A DNA stretch of 64,000 nt from CAVTYH01 sp963773875 (lineage in GTDB: Bacteria; Planctomycetota; Planctomycetia; Pirellulales; JADZDJ01), in contig CAVZCV010000015.1 in assembly GCA_963773875.1 (NCBI GenBank), forward strand, positions 1 through 64,000, given 5' to 3'. Positions 45,956 through 58,007 of this stretch are shown here, piece by piece. The notes below the pieces were generated by a model. That model saw nothing but the letters and a program-made list of their open reading frames with translations, was not told the DNA's origin and made no database searches. How positions within the stretch are numbered: position 1 is the stretch's first letter; each line of letters opens with the position of its first letter. The translations under genes were made by a program, and so were the position numbers.

Positions 45956-47350
45956 ATGAGAGGCATCACCTGCACGCTGGCCGCTGCGCTCGTTGCGCTT
46001 GCGGCAGCTCCTGCTTTCGCATTGACCAGCCCGGTCACCACGGGGTCGGTTTCGATTCGGCTGCAAACATTTGCCACTATTCCCGCCGGCGACGGAACGC
46101 CACAAGATTTGGTACCAGTCGGCGATGGCAGCGGACGGCTTTTGGTAGCGACGCGTAATGGGAAAATTGACATTGTTAGCTCGGCGGGCGCCGTCAGCGC
46201 CACGCCGTTTTTGAATATGACCAGTTCGGTTGCCAGTGGCGGTGCCGGCCTGAGCATTTACACCGGCGGCGAAGGTGGGTTGTTAGGTCTTGCGTTGAGC
46301 CCCAGCTTCGCGACGAACGGAAAGTTCTACACTTTCCAGACGGAGCCGTTCAGCACCGGCGGGCCCGCTGCCGACTACAGTTCTCCGGAGCTATTCCCCA
46401 CAACCAGCACGAATCCGAACAATCAGATTACCATCCGCGAATGGACGGTCTCTGCCAATCCGAATTTGGCGAACACCACTTCGCGGGTGCTGCTGCGAAT
46501 TAATCATCCGCAGAGCAATCATCAGGGCGGCGATGTCAAATTCGGGCCAGACGGAAATCTGTATATCAGCCTTGGCGACGGCGGAGGCGGGAATGATTTC
46601 AATGGAAGCGCAACTTCGACGACCGATGGTCACAACAATGCCATTGGCAACGGGCAAGATACCACTGTTCCATTTGGTAAAATCTTGCGCATCGACCCCA
46701 ATGGCAACAATAGCACTAACGGCCAATACGGCATTCCCGCGACGAATCCGTTCGCTTCAGGAAGCGGCGGACTGAAGGAAATTTATGCCTACGGCATGCG
46801 AAACCCGTATCGCTTCGGGTTCGACAACACAACGAGTCGGCTGATCGTGGGCGATGTCGGACAGGGCCAGCGCGAGGAAATCGATTCGATTACCGTGGGC
46901 GGAAATTACGGCTGGCCTTTCGTCGAAGGCACGCGCGATAACAGCGGTGGCAACGGCTCCGGTCGGACGTTGCCAGCCGGCTTTACTTCGCTCGCGCCAA
47001 TTGCCGAATACACGCACGGCGATGGCATCGCCGTGCTCGGCGGATTCGTTTATCGCGGCAGCGAATTTCCTTCGCTGGTTGGCAAATACATTTTCGGCGA
47101 TTTGGGATCCAGCAATGGCCGAGTTTTTTACATGGATGCCAACGGCGGCACAATCAATGAATTCCAGTACCTGACTGGCCGGCCTGCTTCGACACTTTTG
47201 GGGTTCGGGCAGGGCGATGCCGGCCGTCTTTATGCGCTGCTTGGCAATAACACTATCGTGGCAATTGTGCCGGAGCCCAGCGCCATTGCGCTAGCCATGT
47301 TCGGTTTGGGCACGCTATTGATGGCTCGACGCAAGTCGAGCAAACGCTAA
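45956..47350 (+). CDS. Glucose/sorbosone dehydrogenase-like PQQ-type beta-propeller with PEP-CTERM
   Basis: Exported 464-residue protein. Signal peptide MRGITCTLAAALVALAAAPA. The propeller of the soluble PQQ glucose dehydrogenase (GSDH) family is visible: DLVPVGDGSGRLLVATRNGK, GLLGLALSPSFATNGKFYTF, HQGGDVKFGPDGNLYISLGD, YGMRNPYRFGFDNTTSRLIV and NYGWPFVEGTRDN. The end is a PEP-CTERM sorting tail: VPEPSAIALAMFGLGTLLMA then RRKSSKR, so it should be processed and anchored or released by an exosortase-type system, not present here. No coupled quinone-biosynthesis genes are near. The inner ATG with the signal peptide was preferred over 45854. Confidence 0.88.
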   Translation: MRGITCTLAAALVALAAAPAFALTSPVTTGSVSIRLQTFATIPAGDGTPQDLVPVGDGSGRLLVATRNGKIDIVSSAGAVSATPFLNMTSSVASGGAGLSIYTGGEGGLLGLALSPSFATNGKFYTFQTEPFSTGGPAADYSSPELFPTTSTNPNNQITIREWTVSANPNLANTTSRVLLRINHPQSNHQGGDVKFGPDGNLYISLGDGGGGNDFNGSATSTTDGHNNAIGNGQDTTVPFGKILRIDPNGNNSTNGQYGIPATNPFASGSGGLKEIYAYGMRNPYRFGFDNTTSRLIVGDVGQGQREEIDSITVGGNYGWPFVEGTRDNSGGNGSGRTLPAGFTSLAPIAEYTHGDGIAVLGGFVYRGSEFPSLVGKYIFGDLGSSNGRVFYMDANGGTINEFQYLTGRPASTLLGFGQGDAGRLYALLGNNTIVAIVPEPSAIALAMFGLGTLLMARRKSSKR

Positions 47351-47363
47351 GGCTGTGTGCACG

Positions 47364-50300
47364 TCACTCCATTTGCACCACCAGCTCGCCGGCTTCCACT
47401 GGCGTGCCGGGCTTCACGAGCACATCGGCAATTCGGCCGTCGTTGTCTGCATACAACGTCGTTTCCATTTTCATCGCCTCCAGCGACAACAGCTTCTGGC
47501 CTTTCTTCACCGAGTCGCCAACTTTGATTGGCACCGTGACGACGAGTCCAGGCATCGGCGCAGCAATTTGCTTCGGATCGCTTGGATTGGCCTTCGGACG
47601 CCGCGCAACTTCGCCCTTCAGCGATTTATCGAACACCGACACACTGCGCGGCTGGCCGTTAAGTTCGAAGAACACGGTGCGGCTACCATCGGGATGTGGC
47701 TCGCCGACGGTGAGCATCTTGACGATCAGTGTTTTGCCGGGCTCAATATCGATGGCCAACTCTTCGCCCGGTTGTTGCCCGTAGAGAAAAAAAGGCGTGG
47801 GCAGCATGCTCGTGTCGGAATACTGAGCCTGCAGCGTGGCGAAATCCTGGAACACGCGCGGGTACAACAAATACGAGAGCAATTCCTGACGAGTGGGTTC
47901 TCGCCCGAGGATTTTTTCCACGGCCGCAGCGGTCGCTTCGAAATCGGCCGGCGGCAGCGTTTCGCCCGGCCTGCCCTTCACCGGTTTGACATCGCGCAAA
48001 ATGCGATTTTGGACGTCCGGTGGAAACCCACCCGGCGGTTGACCCATGCGGCCAGCCAGAAGGTCGATCACGCTTTCCGGGAAAGCAAAATCGCGCGAAG
48101 GATCGAGCACCGCGTCTGCAGAGAGATTATTCGTAACCAAAAACAGCGCCAAATCGCCCACCGATTTCGAGGTCGGCGTCACTTTCACGATGTCGCCGAG
48201 CAACTGATTCACATCGGAGTACATCCGGCACACTTCGTCCCAGCGCGAGGCCAGCCCCAGCGCCCTGGCTTGCTCCAAAAGATTCGTGAACTGACCGCCG
48301 GGCATTTCGTGCAGATACAAATCTGCATCCGGCGATTTCAAATCGCTTTCAAACGGCGTATAGAACTCGCGAACGGCTTGCCAATAGTGCGCGAGCTGCC
48401 GGAGTTTTTCGGGGTCGAGCCCGGTATCACGATCCGTGTGCCGCAGCGCTTCGACAATCGAATTTAAATTCGGCTGCGAAGTGAGGCCCGACATCGGTGC
48501 AAGCGCGGCGTCGCCGATATCCAAGCCAACCTCGTTCCCCTTAAGCACGGAAGCGGCCGCAGCACCGCTCGTGTCGTGCGTGTGGAAATGAATTGGAATG
48601 CCGATTTCTTGCCTCAGCGTTTTAACTAGTTGCTCCGTCGCGTATGGCTTGCATAGCCCCGCCATGTCTTTAATGGCCAGAATGTGCGCACCCATTCGCT
48701 CCAATTCTTTGGCCAATTCGACGTAATACTTCAGGCTGTATTTTGGGCGATTTGGATCCAGAATATCGCCGGTATAGCAGATCGCCGCTTCGCAAATGCC
48801 GCCGTGTTTGTGGACCGCGTCCATCGCCACGCGCATGTTTTCGGTCCAGTTCAGTGGATCGAAAATGCGAAAGATGTCCATTCCGGCTTCGACGCTCTCT
48901 TTCACGAACGCTTCGACGACATTGTCCGGATAGTTCGTATAGCCTACGGCGTTGGAAGCTCGCAGCAACATCTGAAAGAGGATGTTGGGAATTCGCTCGC
49001 GCAAATCGGCCAACCGTTGCCAGGGACACTCCTTGAGAAAGCGCATCGACGTGTCAAATGTGGCGCCGCCCCACATTTCGAGCGAAAACATTTGCGGCAC
49101 GAGGTGGGCATAGGCCTCGGCCACTTGCAGCAAATCGTGGGTGCGCATGCGGGTCGCCAACAGCGATTGATGCGCATCGCGCATCGTGGTGTCGGTAATT
49201 AGCAATTGCTTTTGATTGCGAACCCACTTTGCGAATTTTTCCGGCCCGAGCTCGATCAATTTCTGGCGCGTGCCAGGCGGCGGAATTTGCTTGGCATTGT
49301 ACTTAGGAATTGGCGCCGGCTCGCGGCGGGTGCTCTTCGGGCGATCCTTCACGAGCGGATTGCCGTTGACGATTGTTTCGCTCAAGAATTGCAAAAGCTT
49401 CGTGGCCCGATCGCGGCGGACCGCCATCAGAAACAGTTCCGGCGTGTTGTCGATGAAAGTCGTGGTGCACTGGCCGGCCAGAAACGCGGGATGCGTAACG
49501 AGGTTGATCAAAAATGGAATGTTTGTCTTCACGCCGCGCACACGGAACTCTTGCAGGCAGCGTTCCATCCGGGCGGCAGCGTCTTGGAAGCGGCGCCCGC
49601 GAGCGGTCACTTTCACCAAGAGCGAATCGTAATAGGGCGTGACGACCGCGCCGGAAAACGCGGTGCCGGCATCGAGGCGAATACCCATGCCGGCGGCTGA
49701 TCGGTAGGCAGTGATCCGTCCATAATCGGGCACGAACCGATTCTCCGGGTCTTCCGTCGTTACGCGGCATTGCATGGCAAAGCCCGTGGTGCGCACGTCG
49801 GCTTGATTCCCCAATCCGATTTCTGGATCGCTAAGATTGTGCCCCTGCGCGATCAAGATTTGCGCTTTGACGATGTCAACTCCGGTCACTTCTTCCGTAA
49901 CTGTGTGCTCCACCTGAATGCGCGGGTTGACCTCGATAAAGTAATGCTGCCCTGTGTCGGCATCGACGAGAAACTCCACCGTGCCGGCGTTCTCGTAGCG
50001 GACGGCATTGCCAATGGCCAGCGCCGCATCGCACAGATTCTTGCGAAGCTGCGCGTCGAGATTCGGCGCCGGCGCCAGTTCCACCACCTTCTGATGCCGC
50101 CGCTGCACGGAGCAATCGCGCTCGAACAAGTGCACGAGGTTGCCGTGCAAGTCGCCCAAGAGCTGCACTTCAATGTGCCGCGCGTGCCGGATGTACTTTT
50201 CGATGAACACTTCGCCGCTGCCGAACGCCGCTGCCGCCTCACGTTGAGCGCTGTCGAGGTTCGTCGCAATTTCCTCGGCCGTGCTGACAACTCGCATGCC

Positions 50301-50807
50301 ACGGCCGCCGCCGCCGTGTGCCGCTTTGAGCATTACCGGATAACCCAGCTCCGCCGTCACGCGCTTCGCCTCCTCCAGGCTTTGCACCGCTTTCGCGCTT
50401 CCGCCGAGAATTGGCACGTTCGCCTTGTCGGCAATTTCCCGGGCGGCCGTCTTGTCGCCCAATTTTTGCAATAGGTCTTTGCGCGGACCGATGAAGGTAA
50501 TTCCGGCAGCGTCACACGCCTGTCGCAGGCCGGGATTCTCTGAGAGAAAACCGTAGCCGGGATGAATGGCGTCGATTTCGTGCGCTTTGGCCAGCGCGAC
50601 GATCGAATCGATATCTAGATAAGACCGGATCGGCTCGCCGACTTTGCCGATTAGGTATGCTTCATCGGCCTTGAACCGATGCAATGCGTAGCGGTCTTCA
50701 TGCGAGTAAATGGCGACCGTGCGGATGCCCAACTCGTGCGCGGAACGAAATACCCGAATGGCGATTTCGCTGCGGTTTGCAACCAACAGCTTTCGGATTG
50801 GTGTCAT
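47364..50807 (-). CDS. pyc: Pyruvate carboxylase
   Basis: Intact 1,147-residue single-chain biotin enzyme that makes oxaloacetate from pyruvate and bicarbonate. The biotin carboxylase domain (about 1-450) starts MTPIRKLLVANRSEIAIRVF, with the ATP-grasp loop KAAHGGGGRGMRVV near 160 and FIEVNPRIQVEHTVTEEVTG near 290. The carboxyltransferase domain (about 530-800) has TTMRDAHQSLLATRMRTHDL and EMWGGATFDTSMRFLKECPW. The biotin carrier domain ends with LEAMKMETTLYADNDG, biotin on Lys1113. Length and order match bacterial pyruvate carboxylases exactly. It converges on the PEP-CTERM dehydrogenase gene, 13 bases apart. Confidence 0.96.
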   Translation of the reverse strand: MTPIRKLLVANRSEIAIRVFRSAHELGIRTVAIYSHEDRYALHRFKADEAYLIGKVGEPIRSYLDIDSIVALAKAHEIDAIHPGYGFLSENPGLRQACDAAGITFIGPRKDLLQKLGDKTAAREIADKANVPILGGSAKAVQSLEEAKRVTAELGYPVMLKAAHGGGGRGMRVVSTAEEIATNLDSAQREAAAAFGSGEVFIEKYIRHARHIEVQLLGDLHGNLVHLFERDCSVQRRHQKVVELAPAPNLDAQLRKNLCDAALAIGNAVRYENAGTVEFLVDADTGQHYFIEVNPRIQVEHTVTEEVTGVDIVKAQILIAQGHNLSDPEIGLGNQADVRTTGFAMQCRVTTEDPENRFVPDYGRITAYRSAAGMGIRLDAGTAFSGAVVTPYYDSLLVKVTARGRRFQDAAARMERCLQEFRVRGVKTNIPFLINLVTHPAFLAGQCTTTFIDNTPELFLMAVRRDRATKLLQFLSETIVNGNPLVKDRPKSTRREPAPIPKYNAKQIPPPGTRQKLIELGPEKFAKWVRNQKQLLITDTTMRDAHQSLLATRMRTHDLLQVAEAYAHLVPQMFSLEMWGGATFDTSMRFLKECPWQRLADLRERIPNILFQMLLRASNAVGYTNYPDNVVEAFVKESVEAGMDIFRIFDPLNWTENMRVAMDAVHKHGGICEAAICYTGDILDPNRPKYSLKYYVELAKELERMGAHILAIKDMAGLCKPYATEQLVKTLRQEIGIPIHFHTHDTSGAAAASVLKGNEVGLDIGDAALAPMSGLTSQPNLNSIVEALRHTDRDTGLDPEKLRQLAHYWQAVREFYTPFESDLKSPDADLYLHEMPGGQFTNLLEQARALGLASRWDEVCRMYSDVNQLLGDIVKVTPTSKSVGDLALFLVTNNLSADAVLDPSRDFAFPESVIDLLAGRMGQPPGGFPPDVQNRILRDVKPVKGRPGETLPPADFEATAAAVEKILGREPTRQELLSYLLYPRVFQDFATLQAQYSDTSMLPTPFFLYGQQPGEELAIDIEPGKTLIVKMLTVGEPHPDGSRTVFFELNGQPRSVSVFDKSLKGEVARRPKANPSDPKQIAAPMPGLVVTVPIKVGDSVKKGQKLLSLEAMKMETTLYADNDGRIADVLVKPGTPVEAGELVVQME

Positions 50808-51076
50808 GTACTAAGTGGCGGACTTTTCGAGCGAACAACAAAGCAACCGGGTCAGTTAGTGTGGAAGCGAATCTGCCGCGGAGGCGCTTCCCGCTATGTT
50901 ACACCAGCCCGATTTTCCCGCCAGCCCCGCAGAAGTGCGAAGGCCGACACCTTCAAAGCGCCGGCCGCGCATAATGACAGCAGTTCCTCAGTGGCAAACC
51001 GGCAACGCCGCTCACACTATCTTCCGATGAGCGCCGGTTCAAGTTTAAGATTAACCGCGAACTAAGTGACCGACCT

Positions 51077-54000
51077 CTACCGTCTTCGCAACCGCCTTCC
51101 GAGCAATCCCAAGCCGCCGATGCCAAGCAGCAACCAACTTGCCGGTTCGGGAACGGCGGTGGCGGCGCCGGCGCCGCCGTTGGTGATGACGAGGTCGAGT
51201 TCGGCCTGAATATCGGCATTGGTAATCGTGCCGTTCCCGCTCACGTCGGCCACGGTCAACAGATCGGGATCGGCCAGCAGCTTGGTCTGCTGGTAGACGT
51301 TCAGATCGGTCAAGGCCTGCAACATCACGGGGATGTCGGCGCTGTTGGTGACGCCATCGAGGTTGAAGTCGCCGCGCGTCGCCGGAGTTAACAGCGTGCC
51401 CGAATTCGGCACCAATTCGCCGGTGGCTAACAAGATGGCGCCGGTGGCTAGATTGGCGAACTGCACGGCATTCAATTGGGCGCGGGTCAGGCCCGAGTAA
51501 TTGTTCGAGCCGAAGAAGATCTGATCGGTCCCGCCACCTGCGGGCGAACCGCTCCAGTTGTTGATTGCCAAATTGCTCGTCCAGGCCGGTGTCGCGCTAT
51601 TGGCAAAGTGCAAGATGCTGTTGCCGTTGCCCAAGTCGATGGTGCCCGGCTGACCGAGAGCGCCAGTGATGTTCAGCTTAGCCAATGTCTGGCTGAAACC
51701 GCCGGTGCTGAAGATTGCGCTGCCGGCTCCCGACAACGTCAAATTCGAAGTCGCAGGCAGTTTGTTGCTACCGCCCAGTAGCAGCGTGCCGCCCGTAACC
51801 GTGGTGTTGCCGGCATAGATGTTGGCTCCATTGACTGTGAGTACGCCTGGCCCCGCCGATGTGAAATTGCCGCTGGTGGTAATCGGGGTGTTGACGGTCG
51901 CCGTGCTTTGGGTGCTGATGCTCACATTGCCGTTATTAAAGGGCAAGTTTGTGGTAAACCCGTTCAGATCGAGCGTGCCGCCACTGAACGTGACCCCCCC
52001 CACACCATTGTTCACTTGGGCGTCGGAGCTGATGGAAAGCTGCGCCGCCTTGCAGCACTGTGCCACCGGTGTAACTGTTGGCGGTTGTGAACGTGGTGGT
52101 GCCGCCGAGCTGCGTGACTTTGCCGCTGCCGGGAATCGGCGTACTGAAACTGACTCCCCCCGTGTTGAACGCCAAATTGCCGTTATTCGTAAGAGCGGTA
52201 CTCCCTAGCGAGGGGAAACTGGTAGCGCCGTTGCCCAGCTGCAATGTCGCACCGCTATTGATCGTCGTTGGGCCGCTGTAAGAGCTACTGCCAGCCAACG
52301 CAAGTGTGCCGCTGGAGACAGTAAGCGCGGTGGATTTGCCCGCAGTGTTGCCATTGAGGCCATCGACAATCTGGCCCGAGTAGGTGCTCGTGGTCGCAGC
52401 TACTCCTTGGTACGTCAACGTTACATTCGTGCCAGTGCTGCTGCCGATCTGGCCTGACGTTGGATTCGTGCCCACAGAGTTCAAGCTGCTGACCGTGCGG
52501 CTAATACCGTTAATGTCGAGCGTACCTTGGCCGATAGAAACTCCACCGGCGGTCGGATTTGCAACGGTCGGCGCGGGAAGTGAATTTGCCGCGCCCAGGA
52601 ACAAGGTTCCCTGATTCACCACCGTTGTGCCCAAATAGCCGCTGGCGCCATTCAAGGTAAGCGTGCCATCGCCGGCCTTCGTTAAGCCGCCGGCTTGGCC
52701 GCTGCCCGACCCAATTGCATTTGCAAATGTCACGTTGTTGCCGTTGGTGTCGATCGTGCCGTTGCCTGGGAAGGTTAATGTTCGGACCGAAAGGTCAGGA
52801 GGACTTGCCATGTTGGCAGCGTATTGCAGCCCGCCGCCGTTGAAGGAAATCGTTGTTCCTGTGCCAAGCGATCCGAGCGCGGCGAAGTTAATCAAGCCAC
52901 CGTTCGCCGACAGCGTCCCGCCGAAGGTATTGTTCGTGTTGGCTAGCGTGACGATTCCCGGACCAGTCTTGGTAACCGTACGTGTACCGCCGCTTTGCGT
53001 GATTTGGCCGGTCAGAACTAAGTTTGCGGTTGCATTGGCGTCGTTCAAGGTTAAATTGCCGCCCGTGAGCGCGATATTGCTGTCAATCGTTGAGGTAGAA
53101 TTCGCTCCACTGGCATCGTTGATGGTGACGGCAGTACCAGTTACGGTAATTGGGCGAGTGACGGTACCGGTGTTTTGGAAGAATTGCAGCGTGGCCGCTG
53201 TGGAGCCGCTGCCAACTTGAATGGAGTCAGCGCCGTCATTGATAACGTTTGCTCCTGCTTCGATCGAGAACGTGCCGGCGTTAATCACGATATTGCCCTG
53301 TGTAATCTGCCCGCCGACTACACTGAACTGACCGGACCCGACTTTTGTCAGCGTGAAGTTGCCGAGAGTTAGTACCGGTGTTCCGCCACGAATATCGAGC
53401 CGTCCCGAACCGCCTACAGATGCATTCGCCGCCAACGTCACGTTTTGAAGAGCATTCTGCTGTGCGGTGCCACTCGAATTAATCAATACACCGTTGTTAC
53501 CGACGCCTGTTCCTGAGATCGTAATCGGTCGCGGACCAATCACTATCGCGTTGGCAGTAGCGCCGCCGCCGACATCGAGGGTAGCGCCGCTAACTACGGT
53601 GATCGGTTGCGTACTGGTCGCGAATGTTAAATCCGTGGCATTAGCAGCGGTCGCATTGTTCGAAATGGTGACTGTGTTTGTGCCTGTATCGATCGCAGTA
53701 ATGGTGGTTCCTACGGGAATGCCAGCCCCCGACACACCGATGCCAACCGTTAATCCCGTCGTGCTCGGCAGCACGATCGTGTTACCCGTTGGCGCGGCAT
53801 TAATAACCAGCGCGCCGCCCAGCGATGCGCTCGACCCAATCCGAAGAGTTCCTGCGGAGATGGTGGTTGCGCCCTCGAAATTACTATCACTTCTAAGGAA
53901 CAATGTGCCAGTACCAGTTTTCGTGACGCCGGTTCCGGCTGTATTCTCGGTGATTTTTCCACCAATCGTCAGCGTGCTACTAGCGACGTTGAACACTCGA

Positions 54001-57000
54001 GGGTTGCCGGAGGTTTCAGTCGCAACGACTGCTCCCGTTCCCAAATCCAAGCTGCTGTTGGCATTGCCTGGCGAGAAAGTGATGTCAACTCCCCATGTCT
54101 GCGCCGGGTTATTGGCCAAGACCACCGCGGAGCCACTGGTATTGCCTAACGTGCCACCATTGATAATGAATGAATTGCCAAGTCCCAGGGCTGTATTCGT
54201 GCTAATGTTTAAAAGGCCACCATTCAAAGTAACCGGACCAACGAACGTGTTGCTTGTTCCTAACGTGAGCGTTGCGTTCCCGCTCTTCGTCAACCCGCCA
54301 GGACCAGCAATTGAGCCGCCCCCTGTAAATGAATAAGCCATCGTGTTGGCATTCACGGTAATGCTGCTGGGCGAGACGACCGTTCCGAGCGAAATAGCCG
54401 GATTGGAACCGGTGTCATCGAACGTGACATTGTCGGCCTGGTAGAACTGGTTAGGGTCCGATCCAGAGGGGATCGGGTTGGCCTGCCAGTTTTTCGTGCC
54501 AACGATGTCCCACGTGCCGTTGATCGCGCCGGTCCAAGTCAAATTTCCAATCGACCCGGTTGCGTTCAGCACAATCGAAGTGGCTGATGCGTTAGTGGTG
54601 GGATTCCAAGAAGAAGCATCGTAAGCCACGGTCAACCGCGTCACGCCGGACACAAGTGTCGGCAGGGTTCCGGAAATTGCCGGCGTCGGGCCGGACGACG
54701 TGCCTGTGATTATTGGGTACAGCCCAGGGCCGAATGGCTGCGTCGTAAGTGTTGTAGCGCCATTGATCGTCACGGGGCCATTCGAAGTGAGCTGGTCGTA
54801 ATTGAATCCAGCGTTGGCGCTCGAGAACAGGTCGAACTGCAAATCGGTTCCCGCGCCAATCGTCGCGCTCACTGCATTGATGATTCCGGTGCTACCGATG
54901 CCAGTGGGGCCGGGACTGATGATAGCCTTATGGCTTCCTGTCGCGGCTTGCACGGTCAGCACACCAATGATGCTTGGCGTCCCCGTGCCATTGCCGCCAA
55001 ATATACCGCCGGCTCCCGTTGCCGAAGTGTTCACGTTGACAACGCCCGACTGATTCAACGAGCCGGAGATTGAGAGCGCTCCATTATTGATGTTCGTCGC
55101 TCCGGAATAGCTGTTCGTGCCGCTGAGCGTTTGTAAGCCCGTGCCAATTTTCGTCACCGAAATCGTGCCGGCCGTGCCATCGCGAATGATGCCCGCAAAC
55201 GAGGCGGTCTGATTATTGCCGCCCACGGTCAGAAGTGAGTTGCCGCTATGCCCCAGCGTGCCGGACGTGTCATTGGCAATGACGATGGCGGTTGTGGAAT
55301 CGATGTTCCCCGGCGTGTTGAAATTGCTCGCGAGCCCGTTGACCGATTGGTTATAACCATTCAGATTAAGAGTCGTGGTGCCCCCCGCGGTCGTACTGCC
55401 GGTACCGCTATCGTTAATAATCAGGTTTCCATAGCCAACGCCGCTGGGAATCTGTTCATTGGCGCCAAGCGAAATCAGGTTTGTGCGTGTGCCGCCCGTG
55501 CCGATGCTAATAACCGTATTGCCCGTCCAATTGTTGGTGCTGACCAGGCCGCTGACCGTACCGGCTGCCGCATTAGTCGTCTGAGTATTGGCCAACACCA
55601 AGCTCGTGTTGATCGTTGCGCTCGTTCCAAGCGTGAGATTGAAATTTCCAGTAATTTGCCCGCTTAGAATTCCGGTCCCTGCACCGGCGATCATTCCATC
55701 GCCAATTAGGGTGAGTTTACCGGTCAAATTCACGGAACCGAGTCGAAATGCGCCGTCATTTTCAGCAGCGAAGCCCGAGCCTGCGAAGAAGAAGTCGTTA
55801 GGAATGACGGCATTCGCCGCGTTGATGCCGCTGGGAAATACTTGTGCGCCTGGAAAAATATAGACAGGTCCCGTGCCGAAACCGCCGGGGTTCGAAAGAT
55901 TTGCCGCGGTCATCGCTGAACCCGCCGTTCCACGACCATCGGCAACCTGCTGAGGGTTGGCACTGCCGGTCAACTCTGTTCCCGTTAGCTGCACGCGACC
56001 TTCGAGCAAGTATGTGCCGCCGGAATAGGTGTTATGGCCGCCAAGTTTCATTGAGTTGGGGCCGGTCTTGATGAACGTAACCGCGCCACCGGCGGGGTTA
56101 TCGGTAATCTTGGCTTCAAAGATCAAAGTACCGGCGCTTTCGCTGCTGCTGTTATTAGCAGTCACTACAATTTGCCCCGGTCCGCCGGTCGCTGGGCCGG
56201 CAGTGAGAATGCCTTCGTCCTGCGTGGAAAGGAGGCTCGTTTGAACGCCGTTGCCCGACTGGACCGTGCCGTCACCGCCAATAAATAGGTGAGCGTTATT
56301 GGCGTTGTTCATATCCTGCTTGAAGATGCCACCGTACTGACCAAGTCGCAGTGTATTTCCCACGCCGATAGCCAAGGTACTCAGGCTTTTCGAGTTGAAG
56401 GAAATGGTGTTGATATTCGTCGTCGACCCGTTGCCGGGACTGGAATTCGCATCGACCATAATGGGTGTTGTATCGGCACTGACCGTATTGGCATCGAACT
56501 TTAGGTTGGTAGTGGCGCTAACATTAGGATGAAGAGCACCAGACGGAATGATCGGTCCAGTATCTTGCACGTTGGTCACTGTATTTGTCACGCGCGATTG
56601 ATAGTCAGTGTATCCTATGTATGGGACGATCTGGCCGCTGCCGTTGACCGTTGCATAATTGTTTCCCATCGGAATGGTAATGACCGACAAATTGAAGCCT
56701 CCCGGCGGCGTCAAATTGCCGGTGACAGAGTTCCCAATGGTCGCCCAGCCGCCCAAGATGCCACTGGCGTCGTTACTCGCCGTAGTTGTGAATGCTGTCG
56801 TCGTTCCGCTCGTCGGCGGAATAAACAGCACAGTGCCGCCCGGGTTCACCGTGAGATTTCCAAGACTAATGTTTGCCGTCCCGCCATTATTGTTCGCTTG
56901 GATGACCGACTGGCCATATTGCAAGGTCGTGCTGCCGAATGACTGTGTCGTCGTCGTGCCGGACTTTCCAATAACGGTCAATTGCGCGTAGTTATTGTTC

Positions 57001-57971
57001 CCCAAGCCCGCCGATGCGCCACCGAGTGTGAGAGCGCCCGCCGCGACTCCGTGATAGAGAATGTTCGTGCCGTCAGCCGGCGCGGTCGCCTGACTGAAGT
57101 CAAGCGTCAGTGTTCCATTGCCGATGACTGTTGACCCGGTGTAGCTGTTCTGACCGCCCAAGGTCAGCGCGCCGAAGCCGAGCTTCGTTAGAGCGCCATT
57201 CGAACCACTGTCGGTGATCGATGCATTCACAACAACCGTTCGATTCGCACTGACGTTCGCCGAGGGAACATTAATCGTCGATGCCGTAGGTCCAGTCAGC
57301 AAAACGCCGCGCGTGGCACTCAGTGTTGTCGTCGTCGTTTGATTCGGTAGGCTCGAATTCTGAACCAGCAGGGTCGAACCGCCTGTCAATGTCAGCGCAG
57401 ACGCTCCGGCGCCAGTGCCCAAGTTTGCGTCGGTGGCGATGGAGAGTGTGGCGCCGCTGCCAACGGTCACGTTTCCCGTGAAGGTGTTGGTTCCGCTCAA
57501 AGTCAGCGTGCCACTTCCGGTTTCATTCAAGCCAAATCCGCTGCCAGAGATGTTCGAGGTAATCGAGAGAGAACCAGTCGGCGCAATAAACACGGTCGGC
57601 GTGACCTGCAGCGCCAGTGGAAAGCTAATGGTATTCGCGAATGCCTGCGTGTTATCCAGAATGTCGCCATTCAAGTTGACGGAGTTGCCGGTAACGGTGA
57701 ACGGAAATGCGACCGTGCTGGCGAAGGTGATCCCATTGAATTGCGTTCCTGCGGGATAGTCGTTATTCGGCGTCGGCCGGAATGCGCCGTCGAATACGAT
57801 GATGTCGTTCGGTAACGGGGCAACATCGCCCACCCAGTTCTGGGCGCTTGAAAAATTGTTGCCTTGACCGCCGCCATCCCAAATCGACTGGGCGGCAAAG
57901 ACGGAAGAAGTGACGCTGAATACACCGAGAAGCGCAAACGCAACCGCACAGTTTCGCAAAGATGCTGTCAT
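51077..57971 (-). CDS. Giant autotransporter-type beta-strand repeat surface protein with dockerin-like EF-hands and PEP-CTERM, frameshifted
   Basis: About 2,300 residues. ATG at 57971 gives the signal peptide MTASLRNCAVAFALLGVFSV; the first domain is SIWDGGGQGNNFSSAQNWVG. The body consists of many beta-strand repeats of the passenger type, for example LTLSGTNTFTGNVTV, LTLGGQNSYTGSTVIGNGTL, VTLANTNNTFGGTLSANGG and LTLNGASGYLGTTVVNQGTL. A slip near 52,030 joins the main part to the C-terminal part. That part has two dockerin-like calcium loops (DFNLDGVTNSADI and DVSGNGTITNADI) and the tail VPEPASWLLLGIGGLGLLGR then RLRRR, a PEP-CTERM signal. It should form a long beta-helix on the cell surface. 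A TTG-initiated start five codons upstream is possible. Gly/Thr/Asn-rich throughout. Confidence 0.85.
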
Positions 57972-58007
57972 CGCAAAGCCCTTCAAAGTTGCTGGGGCGG
58001 CTTTGCG
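57972..58007 (-). promoter_or_regulatory. Hairpin abutting the giant-gene start codon
   Basis: On the mRNA, CGCAAAGCC (58007-57999) pairs with GGCUUUGCG (57980-57972), nine perfect pairs. The 3' arm touches the AUG at 57971 and contains part of the ribosome site (GAAGGG at the loop/arm border). It could block initiation until opened by a factor or temperature. Control is inferred, structure is seen. Confidence 0.5.

Noticed and set aside
52663..54336. Long Val/Pro-rich reading frames on the plus strand within the giant gene
   Set aside because: They are mirror frames of the Thr/Gly/Asn-rich repeats, have no ribosome sites and no family character.
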